NCBI RefSeq assembly: GCF_016462545.1
Contig: NZ_JAEMTA010000023.1
Coordinates: forward strand, 1 to 64,000
DNA: 64,000 nucleotides
Source: Mycolicibacterium sp.
GTDB taxonomy: Bacteria > Actinomycetota > Actinomycetes > Mycobacteriales > Mycobacteriaceae
Reading direction: 5' to 3'
Made by a program: the position numbers and the translations under genes. The notes under the pieces were generated by a model. That model saw only the letters and a program-made list of their open reading frames with translations, was not told where the DNA came from and searched no databases. Shown here piece after piece: positions 8,246 through 18,224 of the stretch; position 1 is the stretch's first letter; the number at the start of each line of letters is the position of its first letter.

Positions 8246-9205
8246 CTACCCTTCGAAAGAGTCCGCGTGCACGGCCCGATTTCGCCCCGCCTCCTTTGCT
8301 CGGTACAGCGCTCTGTCTGCTTCGTGAAGCAAGTGTTCATTTGACTCGAGCGGGCGCGGGATCAACGACGCCACGCCCGCAGTGATGGTGATCTGCTTCG
8401 AACCGCCATAGACGATCCCGAGGTCGTCGACTGACGTCACGATCGCTTCGGCGAGCGTCCGCGATTCCACGCCGTCGGTGTTTCCCAGGAGCACGGCGAA
8501 CTCGTCACCGCCGACGCGGGCCGCAAGATCGTTGGCTCGGCGGGAAGACGCCAGGATGACCTTGCTGACCTGGGCCAGGCAGTCGTCTCCCGCAAGGTGC
8601 CCACACTGGTCGTTGTAGTCCTTGAAGTGGTCGACGTCGATGGCAATGAGACTGATCGGCGTTCCGTCCCGCATACACATTCGGAATACTCGGTCCAATG
8701 TCAGGTTGAACCAGCGGCGATTGGCCAATCCGGTCAACGGGTCGTGCATCGCTAGGTATTCGGCCTTCTCCTCGGCCAATTTCCGCTGCGTAATGTTGTG
8801 ATGGGAGATCGCAAACAAGCGCCGTGAATCCTGCTTCAGGCGTGTGACGACCATCATGAACCAGCGTTGCTCGTCCGGACTGTGGCACGGGTATTCGAAC
8901 CGAAACGAAGCGCGCTGGTCGTTCACGACGTCCAGAATCCCGTTCGCCGCTTTGCCGGCCAGAACATCGCCGTTGGCATGGGATGCAGTCAGAGCTTTCA
9001 GATAGTTCCTACCCAGCCATACGTAGTCGGACGACTGCCCATTCTCGACACCGAACTTTATCCATGCCGAATTGACGTCGACGATCGCACCGACTTGATC
9101 TATCACGGCAATCATCTCGTGCAACGAGTTGAACACCATCGTGTGCAGAGCACGCCGAGCGGAGTTCGCGGGCCCCGGGGGCGAGACATCAGCATTCACG
9201 GGCAC
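8246..9205 (-). CDS. PAS-GGDEF diguanylate cyclase
   Basis: A soluble 319-residue protein. Residues about 20-145 form a PAS sensor (MVFNSLHEMIAVIDQVGAIV, ending in SHHNITQRKLAEEKAEYL), and residues 150-319 are a GGDEF domain with intact GGDEF at 232-236. The I-site RxxD is present as RAND, so feedback inhibition by c-di-GMP is expected. DHFKDYND carries the metal-binding Asp. The ligand of the PAS domain cannot be read. The start is GTG at 9205. The gene is 74 bp downstream of the GGDEF-EAL gene on the same strand, so the two may be co-transcribed. Confidence 0.88.
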   Translation of the reverse strand: MPVNADVSPPGPANSARRALHTMVFNSLHEMIAVIDQVGAIVDVNSAWIKFGVENGQSSDYVWLGRNYLKALTASHANGDVLAGKAANGILDVVNDQRASFRFEYPCHSPDEQRWFMMVVTRLKQDSRRLFAISHHNITQRKLAEEKAEYLAMHDPLTGLANRRWFNLTLDRVFRMCMRDGTPISLIAIDVDHFKDYNDQCGHLAGDDCLAQVSKVILASSRRANDLAARVGGDEFAVLLGNTDGVESRTLAEAIVTSVDDLGIVYGGSKQITITAGVASLIPRPLESNEHLLHEADRALYRAKEAGRNRAVHADSFEG

Positions 9206-9279
9206 CCCAGCGCGGGCACCACCGCACCGTCACCATGTGGGTGACGTCCGCTGGAGGCTACGCAGATCGGTGCGGCGCT

Positions 9280-11628
9280 TCATCGACTCGAGATCGCTGC
9301 GACCGATGCGGACGGCGGTGTGCTTTCTGCTGGCCGCTTCAATAATTCGATCAACTCGTCGGACGTGACGGGCGGGCTGTAGAAGAAGCCCTGACCCAGG
9401 TCGCAACCGTAATCGCGGAGGAGCGAGGCCGTTTCGGCATCTTCGACACCTTCGACGACGATGAGCAGGCCAAGGACGTGAGCGAGGTCTACGACCGCTT
9501 GCACCACCGCCGCGGCCCTCGGGTCGACCAGTATCGGCGCGATGAAATTGCGGTCCAACTTCACCTCGTCGATGGGCAGGTCCCGCAGATACGACAGCGC
9601 CGAGTAGCCACTGCCAAAGTCATCGATCGCGACTCGAATTCCGTGCTGCCGCAACTGCTGCAGGACCATTTGGGTTCGATCCATGTTGTCGAGGAACAGG
9701 TCTTCGGTGATCTCCACGCTGAGAGACGATGCGCTGAGGCCCCGGTCGGCCAACGCCTTGACGATGCTTGCCGGAAGGCTGAGGTTGGACAGGGACGGTG
9801 CGAAGAGGTTGATCGCCACCGGCACGTCTACCGATGCCGAGCGCCATGCCGCAGCGTCGTCGAGGGATTTGTTCAGCACGAACTCGGTCACCGAACCCAT
9901 CAGACCGTGTCGGCGCACCAGCGGCAGGAACTCCGCAGGGCTCAGCAGCCCCCGCTCGGGATGCGGCCAGCGCAGCAGGGCCTCGACCCCCACGATCTTC
10001 ATCGTGCGCAGGTCGAGCTTCGGTTGGTACACCAACGTGAGCTCGAACTGGCCGATCGCCCGACGCAGCTCTGAGAGCAGGTGCACCGCTTCGGCCCCGC
10101 CGGCGTCGCGTGCAGATGGGGTACGGCGGAGCAGGTGCTTGTCGTCGCCCTTGATCGCCTCCATCTCCAGGCTGAAGGTCTGCACGCCGCGGGTCCGCGA
10201 CCGTTTGGCCGTATACATCGCAAGATCAGCTCGGCTGAGCAACTCCTCTGATGAGACCTCGGGCTCGTCGGGCTCTGCGACCGCAAGCCCGATGCTCGGA
10301 TGCATCGCCAGTTCGTGGCCGGCGACGTCGAACGACTGGTCGAATGCCTCCGCAATGCGGTGGGCGAGGAGATGCGAGTGATCGACGGTGCCAACGATCA
10401 ACACCGCGAATTCATCGCCCCCAAGCCGGGCCACGGTGTCGCCGGCTCTGACACAGCTGAGAATTCGCTCACCGACGCGATTCAACAGCTCATCGCCCGC
10501 CGGATGGCCGAGAGTGTCGTTCACGTGTTTGAAGTCGTTGAGGTCGAGTCCGATGACCCCGACGGACAGACGGTCGCGGTCGCGTAGCTTCATCGCCTGG
10601 TTGAGACGGTCATTGAAGAGCACGCGGTTGGCCAATCCGGTGAGCGGATCTCGCAGCGCCTGTTCGGCTACCGTTGCCAACAGGCGACGGTTCTCGCTGA
10701 CGGCAAGGAACTGCCGGCACAGGACGGCAGCCACCAGCAGAGCGCCGATGACCTCGACCGGACCACTTTGCATGATCCTGGGCGGGTTGGCAGCTGCGAC
10801 GATGGCCGCCAAGAGCAGTGGGGCGTACGGCAACCATATCGACGCCCAGCCGGGCAGCCCCACCGAATCTTGGTCGTGATGCGCATCCTCCCGACCGGCC
10901 GCCGCCGCCACTGAGATGAACAGCAGACCAGCCGCCCATCCGATGTCGATCGGATTGCCCGAAGCGTATTCATCCTTCGCGGCCAGATAGCTAAACGTGC
11001 TGTCCGACAGCGCGATACACGCCATACCCACGGTCAGCAGGGTGAGGGCCAGGCGCTGTGCAGTGCCTGCTTTGACGAGGACCACGGCGGCCACGGTGAG
11101 CAGGACGACATCGGACACGGGGTAGGCCAGCGAGACGACGAGTTCGAGCCGACTGTTCGCACCCGCTTCGTACAGTGCGCCGATGATCGTCACCCAGCTC
11201 ACGAGGAACAATGAGCCTGCCACGATCAGCCCGTCGAGGAAGAGGCGGCCGATGGACTGAGTGGTGTGCTCGGCGGGAAACAATAGAAGGGCCAGGCACG
11301 CACCCACGGGGAGCACCAGATACGCCGCGTCGGCTGCTGTCGGGAATGGGACCTGGTGCAGCTTGAGTTCGAAGTAGGTCCAGATGAGTTCGCCGATGGC
11401 CCAGCCGAGTACGCCGACCATCATCGACAACCACGCGGCACGAACCCTGCCCTGGGTGGAATGCGCCGCGAGACCAGTCAACACGACCGCGGGCACTGCG
11501 AGAATGAAGAGCACGATGTCGTCGACGATCGTGAGTGTCGTTCCGTGCGTCCAGCCGCCAAGAATCCACACCGCGATCGCCCCGAAGGCCGCGGCGGCGA
11601 CCGATGCGACACGCGCAGTCTTGAGCAC
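9280..11628 (-). CDS. membrane GGDEF-EAL protein (c-di-GMP synthesis and breakdown)
   Basis: 782 residues in three parts. Residues 1-310 contain about eight or nine hydrophobic helices forming a membrane sensor. The GGDEF domain has its signature at 403-407 and an RAGD I-site. An EAL domain spans about 515-770. EAL catalytic residues are present: EALLRW at 549, NLFAPSLSN, EITEDLF, DDFGSGYSAL, KLDRNF, VEGVED and GQGFFYSPP. Both activities could therefore be functional. The start is GTG at 11628. It is one of four c-di-GMP proteins in the window and is immediately upstream of the PAS-GGDEF gene. Confidence 0.88.
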   Translation of the reverse strand: MLKTARVASVAAAAFGAIAVWILGGWTHGTTLTIVDDIVLFILAVPAVVLTGLAAHSTQGRVRAAWLSMMVGVLGWAIGELIWTYFELKLHQVPFPTAADAAYLVLPVGACLALLLFPAEHTTQSIGRLFLDGLIVAGSLFLVSWVTIIGALYEAGANSRLELVVSLAYPVSDVVLLTVAAVVLVKAGTAQRLALTLLTVGMACIALSDSTFSYLAAKDEYASGNPIDIGWAAGLLFISVAAAAGREDAHHDQDSVGLPGWASIWLPYAPLLLAAIVAAANPPRIMQSGPVEVIGALLVAAVLCRQFLAVSENRRLLATVAEQALRDPLTGLANRVLFNDRLNQAMKLRDRDRLSVGVIGLDLNDFKHVNDTLGHPAGDELLNRVGERILSCVRAGDTVARLGGDEFAVLIVGTVDHSHLLAHRIAEAFDQSFDVAGHELAMHPSIGLAVAEPDEPEVSSEELLSRADLAMYTAKRSRTRGVQTFSLEMEAIKGDDKHLLRRTPSARDAGGAEAVHLLSELRRAIGQFELTLVYQPKLDLRTMKIVGVEALLRWPHPERGLLSPAEFLPLVRRHGLMGSVTEFVLNKSLDDAAAWRSASVDVPVAINLFAPSLSNLSLPASIVKALADRGLSASSLSVEITEDLFLDNMDRTQMVLQQLRQHGIRVAIDDFGSGYSALSYLRDLPIDEVKLDRNFIAPILVDPRAAAVVQAVVDLAHVLGLLIVVEGVEDAETASLLRDYGCDLGQGFFYSPPVTSDELIELLKRPAESTPPSASVAAISSR

Positions 11629-11876
11629 CGGCAGCCCCTGACCTAGAAGTCAAATTAACACTGGGGTCAGTTTAGCTACGGTTCACATTCCATTCTCCGT
11701 AACGGGCTAACGAGCTACGGCAAAACCTCACCGAATCGTCCTGCAGGCGAGGGAAGACCAGATTCCGGGCAGCCGACTGCGCCCGAGGGAAGCACGGCTG
11801 GGCACTAGGCAAAATTGGTTCCCACCAAAAGGGGTAATGCCGTGAGGTTCACGTCCGCGGGTGTCACAATCCGAGA

Positions 11877-13247
11877 ATGGCCGTCGAACCCGCAGGGCCT
11901 GGACCGCTTCTTCGGCGCCGAGGCCAGCGCCACCGATTAGGACGGCTCCTCGACGTCGTGCCACGCCTGGATCGGTCTCGACACGGGCCGGAACTCGACA
12001 CCGCGCTGCCTGCCCTGGTGCTGTGGGTGTCTCCCTTTCCTCTCCAGCACGGCTGCCTTGGCGTATTTCGCAGCCTTGGCCGAGCCGGCGTCACGGTCTA
12101 CGCGGTGGTCGCGAATCGCGAAGCCCCCGTGGCCCGTTCGCGCCATGTCGTCGGCACGATCATCTCGTCGCCCGATTGGCGCGACACACCCGCGCAGTTC
12201 GTCGATCGCCTTCTGGACATCGGGCGCCAGCTCGGCCGACGTTCGTTGATCGTGTGCACCAGCGACGAGATGGCGGTCATCGTCGCCGAGCACCGCCATG
12301 TTCTCGAGGAATTCTTCGTGCTGCCGACCGTCGCGTCGGGGCTTCCCGCCGAATTGGCAGACAAACGAACCCTGCACGACCTGTGCCAGCGCCACGGCGT
12401 CGCAACGCCGCGTTCTGTGTTCATCGACTCCATGGATCAGCTCCAGGGCATCGCCGATGACCTGAATCCACCCGTGGTGGTGAAGAGCACGGCACTTCGG
12501 GGCCAAGTCCAGAGCGTGGAGAACACCACCGTGGTCCCCACCCGCTCGGATCTCCTGGATTTGGCCCGGACGTGGACGGAGCCGTTTCGCACGCTGATCC
12601 AGGAGTACATCCCAGACGAGGCGTCCGAGGATTGGTTCGCGCATGGTTACTGCGACGCCGAAGCCACGGCGCGGGTCGTCTTCACCGGCAGGAAGGTGAG
12701 ATGTTGGCCCGCTCGCGGCGGTTCCACGGCCGCCGGCTTCACGGCCGCGAACGCCGAACTGGCGGAGCTCACCGCAACGTTCTGTGCACACGTGGGCTAC
12801 CGCGGCATATTCGACCTCGACTGGCGCCGCGATCTCCGTACCGGGCAGTACTACCTGTTGGACTTCAATCCCCGAGTCGGCGCCCAATTCAGGATGTTCG
12901 AAGACGACGCCGGGATCGACGTGGTGCGGGCCATGCATCTCGACCTGTCGGGGCGAGACATCCCTTCCGGGAACATGATCGAGGGGGAGCGATTCATCGT
13001 CGAGCCATGGGACCTGGCGAGTCTGATCGCGAACAGGCGTCGACCGATTCCGTGGGCTGGTGGCGTCGGTCGGCCGCGAGCGGCGTGGCTGGCGGGCGAC
13101 GATCTACGACCGGTGCTGTCGACGGTGATGCATCAGGTCGGCCTGTCCATCAAGGCCCGTCTCCCGGGAGTCCCAAACCGCCGGAATGCCTTGTCTCGCT
13201 GTCCTGACGAGGCAGGCGCCCCCGACCACGATCAGGCTGACCGTTGA
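11877..13247 (+). CDS. ATP-grasp ligase family protein
   Basis: A 456-residue protein with an ATP-grasp fold, which couples ATP hydrolysis to ligation of a carboxylate to an amine or similar nucleophile. PVVVKSTALRGQ is the small-domain lysine strand. FDLDWRRD and LLDFNPRVGAQF form the metal/ATP site. The family includes D-aspartate ligases and enzymes that decorate envelope polymers. The first 45 residues are Arg-rich and poorly conserved in appearance, so the true start may lie downstream (for example a GTG near residue 28). It is convergent with the acyltransferase gene, beside the polysaccharide genes. Confidence 0.75.
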   Translation: MAVEPAGPGPLLRRRGQRHRLGRLLDVVPRLDRSRHGPELDTALPALVLWVSPFPLQHGCLGVFRSLGRAGVTVYAVVANREAPVARSRHVVGTIISSPDWRDTPAQFVDRLLDIGRQLGRRSLIVCTSDEMAVIVAEHRHVLEEFFVLPTVASGLPAELADKRTLHDLCQRHGVATPRSVFIDSMDQLQGIADDLNPPVVVKSTALRGQVQSVENTTVVPTRSDLLDLARTWTEPFRTLIQEYIPDEASEDWFAHGYCDAEATARVVFTGRKVRCWPARGGSTAAGFTAANAELAELTATFCAHVGYRGIFDLDWRRDLRTGQYYLLDFNPRVGAQFRMFEDDAGIDVVRAMHLDLSGRDIPSGNMIEGERFIVEPWDLASLIANRRRPIPWAGGVGRPRAAWLAGDDLRPVLSTVMHQVGLSIKARLPGVPNRRNALSRCPDEAGAPDHDQADR

Positions 13248-13277
13248 CAAGACGTCTGAATCGGTTGCACGCCAACG

Positions 13278-13310
13278 CGTTTTCCGACTAGGCAGTGCCG
13301 ATTGAAAACG
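13278..13310. terminator. inverted repeat between convergent genes, possible bidirectional terminator
   Basis: CGTTTTC at 13278-13284 pairs perfectly with GAAAACG at 13304-13310 across a 19-nt loop. It sits in the 82-bp gap between the convergent ATP-grasp and acyltransferase genes. The AT-rich stem and long loop make the call tentative. Confidence 0.3.
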
Positions 13311-13329
13311 TCCGCACAGTGGGTAGGGC

Positions 13330-14610
13330 CTATGGACGCAGACTGGCGGTCAGGCGGTCCAGGTAGCCGTCGATGTCGGGGATGATGGACTCGGTGGTGT
13401 TCACGCTGATCGCGATCATGTCGCCTATCCCGTGGATGCCATGCGTCAGGCCGATGTTGGACGTCAGGAACGGATAGCCGGCGGTCATGACCACTGGGCA
13501 CCCGCCGAATTCGAGATCAGCGGCTCCTCGGTTGACACTGGACACGACGCTATGTGCCAGCACCGTGGGAGGTTTCGTCCGTGTCGCAACCCAGCGCAGC
13601 ACCGGTCCCGGCAGGGCCGCCAACGCGATCTCGTCGGCGAGGAATGCCGGGTGCAGGCGCCGGCGTTGGCACACTTCCAGTTCGCCGGCAATCACGTGTG
13701 CCCGCTGTTCCCTCACGGTGACTTCGGGGTGAAGCCTGATGTATTCGGGACCGGAGTGGTTGCGAGCGTGGGGTACACCGGGTTTCGTCATCGGCACGAG
13801 AGCCGTGAGTGTCGACGTATCCTCGCCGCGCTCGCGCAGGTAGCCGGACAGAGCCTCGGAGATCGCGACGAGGGCTCCCACCGTGGCCGACGGCCCGGGT
13901 AGCTGTGCTCGGTGTCGGACGAAGGTGCGCAGTATGGGCGCACCCCTCGGCGGGTCGTTGATGCTGAGGGCCGGCACCGGCGCCGGAGGGGGTGGAACGG
14001 CACCTGCCACGGTATCGCGGTCCAGTTGCCGTCGCTGCCGAAGGGCCTGGACGACACTGGGGACCCGCCCGCGGACGGGTGGTGCAGCCAAGGCCGGCAG
14101 CGCGGCATTGCGACCCAATAGGAAGCCTGCCAACGCGGCCGAACGGGTGCCATCCCCGAGGGCATGGCTGACCTGCAGGATGATGACCGTCGAGGGCTGC
14201 CCGGCGTTGGCGGGTACACCGCGGACACCGACGAAGACGTGAAGCCGCCACAGCGCTTCCCGGGGGTCCAGTTGCTGTTGCTCCACCAGGCTGCCCAAGG
14301 CCTTCAGACATCCCGACCAGGTGAACTCGTCGGAGACGTGGACGGCGATCTGTCCAGCGTCGACGTCACCCGGTACCCACTCGGGAATTCCCAGGTTGAA
14401 ATGTCGCTGGCCGACCCGAAGTCGCAATTCGGGACATGATCGAGCACGTTCGAGAACGTCGTCGACCGCCCGCTCGACGGAGGCCGGGCATCCAGCGAAC
14501 CCATAGACCAGCAGTTGGTCGGTATGACGATCGCTCGCAAACAGGTACCACGCATCGGCGGGCGCCACCCGACTGCCACTCGGAGTGCGTGTGCCCGTCA
14601 GCGGCCGCAC
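13330..14610 (-). CDS. WS/DGAT-like acyltransferase with altered HHxxxDG motif
   Basis: A 426-residue protein of the acyl-CoA-dependent acyltransferase (condensation) fold, related to wax ester synthase/diacylglycerol acyltransferases. The active-site motif reads SHALGDG in place of HHxxxDG: the first His is Ser, while the catalytic second His and the DG are kept. The C-terminal third (SSVNRGAADLEFGG to ISVNTTESIIPD) resembles the DUF1298 region of that family. The GTG start is at 14610. It lies 178 bp downstream of the GH16 gene on the same strand, at the end of the polysaccharide gene string. Acylation of a sugar, glycolipid or alcohol is a plausible role, but the acceptor is unknown. Confidence 0.7.
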   Translation of the reverse strand: MRPLTGTRTPSGSRVAPADAWYLFASDRHTDQLLVYGFAGCPASVERAVDDVLERARSCPELRLRVGQRHFNLGIPEWVPGDVDAGQIAVHVSDEFTWSGCLKALGSLVEQQQLDPREALWRLHVFVGVRGVPANAGQPSTVIILQVSHALGDGTRSAALAGFLLGRNAALPALAAPPVRGRVPSVVQALRQRRQLDRDTVAGAVPPPPAPVPALSINDPPRGAPILRTFVRHRAQLPGPSATVGALVAISEALSGYLRERGEDTSTLTALVPMTKPGVPHARNHSGPEYIRLHPEVTVREQRAHVIAGELEVCQRRRLHPAFLADEIALAALPGPVLRWVATRTKPPTVLAHSVVSSVNRGAADLEFGGCPVVMTAGYPFLTSNIGLTHGIHGIGDMIAISVNTTESIIPDIDGYLDRLTASLRP

Positions 14611-14788
14611 TCGTTCGGCCCTGCTCGACGCGGGTGGCGCATATTTCGACGGGCCATCTCAGCCTCTTCGTCCAAGCGAAAACATCTGTAGCGCCATGGA
14701 AATGAACGGTAGTCGACCTGACGTCCTCGGAAACTGGTTATGAAACCAACGCCGTCCACATTGGCGCTGCTTCTCATCGCAGTGATCG

Positions 14789-15625
14789 TCATCGGGATGA
14801 CGGATCAAACCGGAACCAGTCAACGACCATGGTCGCCGGGAAGCGTGTCGAGCGATCTGGTGGTCCCGGCCAGTCACCACCGACGGCGACATTGAGCAAG
14901 ACGAACATGGGACCGTTGAACACCCACTCTGCTCCCGGCGGCAACGCCGACGGGGTGAATGCCCCCGAGGTGGTGTCGTCAACACCAATTCTCATGTCGT
15001 CCCTGTGCCGGGTCACCCAATAGGTGTGGAAATTCTCGGTGAGATTGCCCGTCGGCTGGCTGCTAATGCCGATGTCCAGCTTCGGCCCGTGCAGCGACAC
15101 GTGATACTCGGTGCCCGTGCCGGTCAGCTCCATGATGTCGACTTCTCCGCATTGGGGCCATCCGACACTATCGATGTCTGACCCGAGCATCCAGAATGCC
15201 GGCCAGATCCCCTGTCCAGCAGGAAATTTTATTCGTGCAGACACGGTGCCGAACGGAAAGCTCACCTTTGCGCGGGTAACGAGCCGCCCCGACGTGTAGT
15301 CATCGCCGGATCTGCGCGCTTCGATGATCAGCGACCCATGCCCATCGAGGCGGATGTTGTCGGCTGCATCGGTGTAGTCCTGCAAACTACCTTGCTCCCA
15401 ACCGTTCTCGGCGGATGAGCCGGTATCGGCAACCCAGAGATCTGGATTTGGTGAGGAGCCCGCAGGTCCGAGGAAGTCCTCGAATATCGGCGCGGTTGCC
15501 ACTCGTGGCGGAGATGACGGGTCGGCGGCGCAACTGGCCACCGATAGGGGTATCGCCGTGAGGGTCGTCAGCAGCAACCGTGTCGACGTGGTCGCCACTC
15601 GGTGGGCAATCGGGTGGCGGCTCAC
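14789..15625 (-). CDS. GH16 glycoside hydrolase lipoprotein (beta-glucanase type)
   Basis: A 278-residue exported enzyme. The N-terminus is a signal peptide ending in the lipobox VASC, so the mature protein is anchored by a lipid outside the membrane. The catalytic motif of GH16, ExDxxE, is present as EVDIMELTG, after WPAFWMLG. The fold is a beta-jelly-roll that cuts beta-1,3 or mixed-linkage glucans or galactans. The GTG start overlaps the upstream flippase stop (GTGA), so the two are translationally coupled. Such hydrolases in export clusters usually trim or release the polysaccharide. Confidence 0.87.
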   Translation of the reverse strand: MSRHPIAHRVATTSTRLLLTTLTAIPLSVASCAADPSSPPRVATAPIFEDFLGPAGSSPNPDLWVADTGSSAENGWEQGSLQDYTDAADNIRLDGHGSLIIEARRSGDDYTSGRLVTRAKVSFPFGTVSARIKFPAGQGIWPAFWMLGSDIDSVGWPQCGEVDIMELTGTGTEYHVSLHGPKLDIGISSQPTGNLTENFHTYWVTRHRDDMRIGVDDTTSGAFTPSALPPGAEWVFNGPMFVLLNVAVGGDWPGPPDRSTRFPATMVVDWFRFDPSSR

Positions 15626-16980
15626 CGTCCGGTCTCCGCGGCCTCGGCATTCCCGCCCCCGGCCGCGTGTGTTTTGACCTCGACGCGGCCTCGGTAGGCA
15701 CGCCACACCATGGGGCCGCACGCCAGGGCCTCCAGTGCCACCGCGGCCAGCCAACCCACGCCGAGGCCGGTGAGTCCGCCGCGCGACGCTCCGATCGCCG
15801 CGCCGACCAACTCGCCAACCCCCAGCGCGCCGATCAGGATCGCTTCGCGTCCCACCGTGCCGGTAACCCGCGCCAGGGCCACGTGGTGGTCCTTGATGAT
15901 CAGCCCGAACCCGCCCAGGCACATGAACGTGAGCGCCGTGCGCCCGTTGGCGGCGTAGTCGGTGCCGAAGATCTTGAGCACCCAACCACCAAGCACCAGT
16001 ATCCCGAGGTTGGCCGCGGTACAGATGAGCAAGGCGTAGCGCAGCGTGAAACGGAACTCCATGACGAACGTGCCGGAATCTCTTGCGCCCGAGGCGAACA
16101 GCGCCGTCGCCAACGCTATCGGTACGTAGAACAGGAACCCGGCCACCGACCACGTCGCATAGAGGTAGGCGGCCTGCTCGGAGCCGAGGATGACGTTGGC
16201 GAGGATCGGCATGGCGAAGAAGGGCGTGAACAGCGCGATGTTCAGCATGTGGTGCTTGGCGGCGGCGAAGTGGATGCCACGCAACGCCGAGAGCTGGGGC
16301 ATCATTCGACGCAGTGGTACCCGGTATTGGCGCATCAGCAAGACGGTCACCGCGGCGATCGACGCGGCATTGGCCACGAACCAGCTGGCCACGATGACGA
16401 GCGAGCCGAAGCGGGCCAGCGTCAGCGCCAGGGCGATCAGCAGAACCAGCTTGACGATCGCCTGAATAGTGTTGCGCCCAAGCTGTATTCCACCGCCGAC
16501 GACGCTCAGGAGGGCGAAGTCGAGCAGATACCCCATTCCCTGGGTCGCGACGGCCGCCGTGAAGAGCACCGTGATGCCAACGTCCCTGCCGATACCGGGC
16601 AACCCGAGAAAGTCACTGGGCAGCGCGAACGCACACACCAGGGCCACGATGGTCCCGACCACCCCGCTGACCAGGGTGGCGGTGGACACCAATTCGGCGC
16701 GCCCCCCGCGCATGGCGGGGAGTCGGGTCACCAGCACGGTGCCGAGTCCGAGCACGGTGAACGGCGCGATGAGGCTCATCGCCGCGATGGCGGTGGCGGA
16801 CTCGCCGACGTCGGACGCACGGAACAATCGGGCGGCGAACGCCCAGTAGACGAATCCCAGTCCCGAGGTGACGATCGACGTCGAGATCAGTGCGGCGGCA
16901 CTGCGCAGGAGGAAGCGGAGCTTGTTCCGATGCTCGGCCTGGATGTCGCCGTCGTCGTCGGAGGTGCGTGGGTCGGTCAT
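15622..16980 (-). CDS. Wzx-like polysaccharide flippase (MOP superfamily)
   Basis: A 452-residue integral membrane protein with about 12-14 hydrophobic helices and short charged ends. It resembles lipopolysaccharide and teichoic-acid O-antigen flippases, which move undecaprenyl-linked sugars across the inner membrane. The first helix region (LLRSAAALISTSIVTSGLGF) and the repeated two-helix pattern fit the MOP family. Start and stop overlap both neighbours by 4 bp, with GT4 upstream and GH16 downstream, which links flipping with repeat-unit assembly and processing. Confidence 0.85.
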   Translation of the reverse strand: MTDPRTSDDDGDIQAEHRNKLRFLLRSAAALISTSIVTSGLGFVYWAFAARLFRASDVGESATAIAAMSLIAPFTVLGLGTVLVTRLPAMRGGRAELVSTATLVSGVVGTIVALVCAFALPSDFLGLPGIGRDVGITVLFTAAVATQGMGYLLDFALLSVVGGGIQLGRNTIQAIVKLVLLIALALTLARFGSLVIVASWFVANAASIAAVTVLLMRQYRVPLRRMMPQLSALRGIHFAAAKHHMLNIALFTPFFAMPILANVILGSEQAAYLYATWSVAGFLFYVPIALATALFASGARDSGTFVMEFRFTLRYALLICTAANLGILVLGGWVLKIFGTDYAANGRTALTFMCLGGFGLIIKDHHVALARVTGTVGREAILIGALGVGELVGAAIGASRGGLTGLGVGWLAAVALEALACGPMVWRAYRGRVEVKTHAAGGGNAEAAETGR

Positions 16981-18224
16981 CCGGTCGCCGAAACCTCGGT
17001 ACTGACGACGGCGTCGGTGTACATCTGCTCGATGCGTTCCACCACGGCGCTGACGGTGAATTCGCGCGCCCGGTCCCGTCCGGCGACGCCAAAGGCATGC
17101 GCGGTATCAGGATCGCCCAGTACCGAAATGAGCGCCTTCGCCAGTGCGGCAGTGTCGCCCGGCGGGACCAGCAGGCCGGTGCGGCCATCGACGACCATGT
17201 CGAGGATGCCCCCCGACGCGGCGGCCACGACGGGCCTGCCCGCCGCCATGGCTTCGAGGACCACGGTCGGGCACGGGTCTGCCCACACCGAGGGGACGAC
17301 CACCAGTCGGGCCGAGCGGAAGAGTTCGACGACGGCGTCGTGCGGCAACTGACCCTCCCAGCGGGCCCCCGGCGGAAATCGCCACGGCTCGGGTGTCGGG
17401 GAGCGTCCCGCGAGTACGAGAGGTGGCGCGAGGCTTAGCATCTCGTAGGCGTCGAGAAGTGTCTGCACCCCCTTGTCCGGGCTGAGGTCGCCGACGAAGA
17501 GCAGTGGCGCGTCGGGCTCCGTCGGGGGGATCTCCTCCAGGATGATCTCGTCGGGAATGAAGTTCGGGATGACCCGTGCCGCGAGCCGGGCACTGTGCAA
17601 CCAACTGTCGGGCGGGACTGCGACGCCATCGGCCACGGCGCTGCTCACCGCCGCGGCGTCGAAGACGTGTTTGGCCCGGCGCCGTGCCGACCAGGCGTTG
17701 GCGGTGAGGGTGACCGCGCCGTTGACGCGGCCATAGTGCGCCGACGAACAGGACAGACAGCGGGCGGGGGACGGGCCTGGGCACCGCGTGACCCCATGCT
17801 CCATGAGGCGCTTCGTGGCGCAGATGTGGCTGTAGTCGTGAAGAGTCATCACCAACGGCACCTTGGCGCGGGCCGCGGGTCCCAGTGCGCTGTTGACGAT
17901 CCAGTTGTGGGCGTGCACCACATCGAACCCGCCGGCGGAGAGCTCCTCGCGGATCGCTCGGCTGACCACCGGGTCGGACAGCGGTAGGGCGTGGGGGCGG
18001 GTCGGATCGCTGTACAGCATGGGAAGTCGAGACGCTGCGGTGCGGACCCGCACCACCCGAACGCCTTCCGAGAAGGCTTCCCCCGGTACGTCGTCGCCAG
18101 TGGCGAAGCCCAGCAGGGTGACGTCATGTGAACGGGTTGCCAAGGCACGCGCCAGATTCCAGACGTGCCTTTCCTCGCCTCCTGAGACCGGTGGTAGAAA
18201 TTGCGCCAGGAGCAGAATCTTCAT
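16977..18224 (-). CDS. GT4-family glycosyltransferase
   Basis: A 415-residue GT-B enzyme that transfers a sugar from a nucleotide sugar, probably to a lipid-linked intermediate. The N-terminal motif QFLPPVSGGEERHVWNLARA is the glycine-rich loop of GT4 enzymes. The C-terminal donor domain has LLFVGDLSPDKGVQTLL and the nucleotide-binding segment PSVWADPCPTVVLEAMAAGRPVVA, whose Glu (VLEAM) is the family E of EX7E. The middle carries CSSAHYGRVNGAV and several Cys. The ATG at 18224 overlaps the upstream stop (ATGA). The longer frame upstream is rejected. Confidence 0.87.
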   Translation of the reverse strand: MKILLLAQFLPPVSGGEERHVWNLARALATRSHDVTLLGFATGDDVPGEAFSEGVRVVRVRTAASRLPMLYSDPTRPHALPLSDPVVSRAIREELSAGGFDVVHAHNWIVNSALGPAARAKVPLVMTLHDYSHICATKRLMEHGVTRCPGPSPARCLSCSSAHYGRVNGAVTLTANAWSARRRAKHVFDAAAVSSAVADGVAVPPDSWLHSARLAARVIPNFIPDEIILEEIPPTEPDAPLLFVGDLSPDKGVQTLLDAYEMLSLAPPLVLAGRSPTPEPWRFPPGARWEGQLPHDAVVELFRSARLVVVPSVWADPCPTVVLEAMAAGRPVVAAASGGILDMVVDGRTGLLVPPGDTAALAKALISVLGDPDTAHAFGVAGRDRAREFTVSAVVERIEQMYTDAVVSTEVSATG

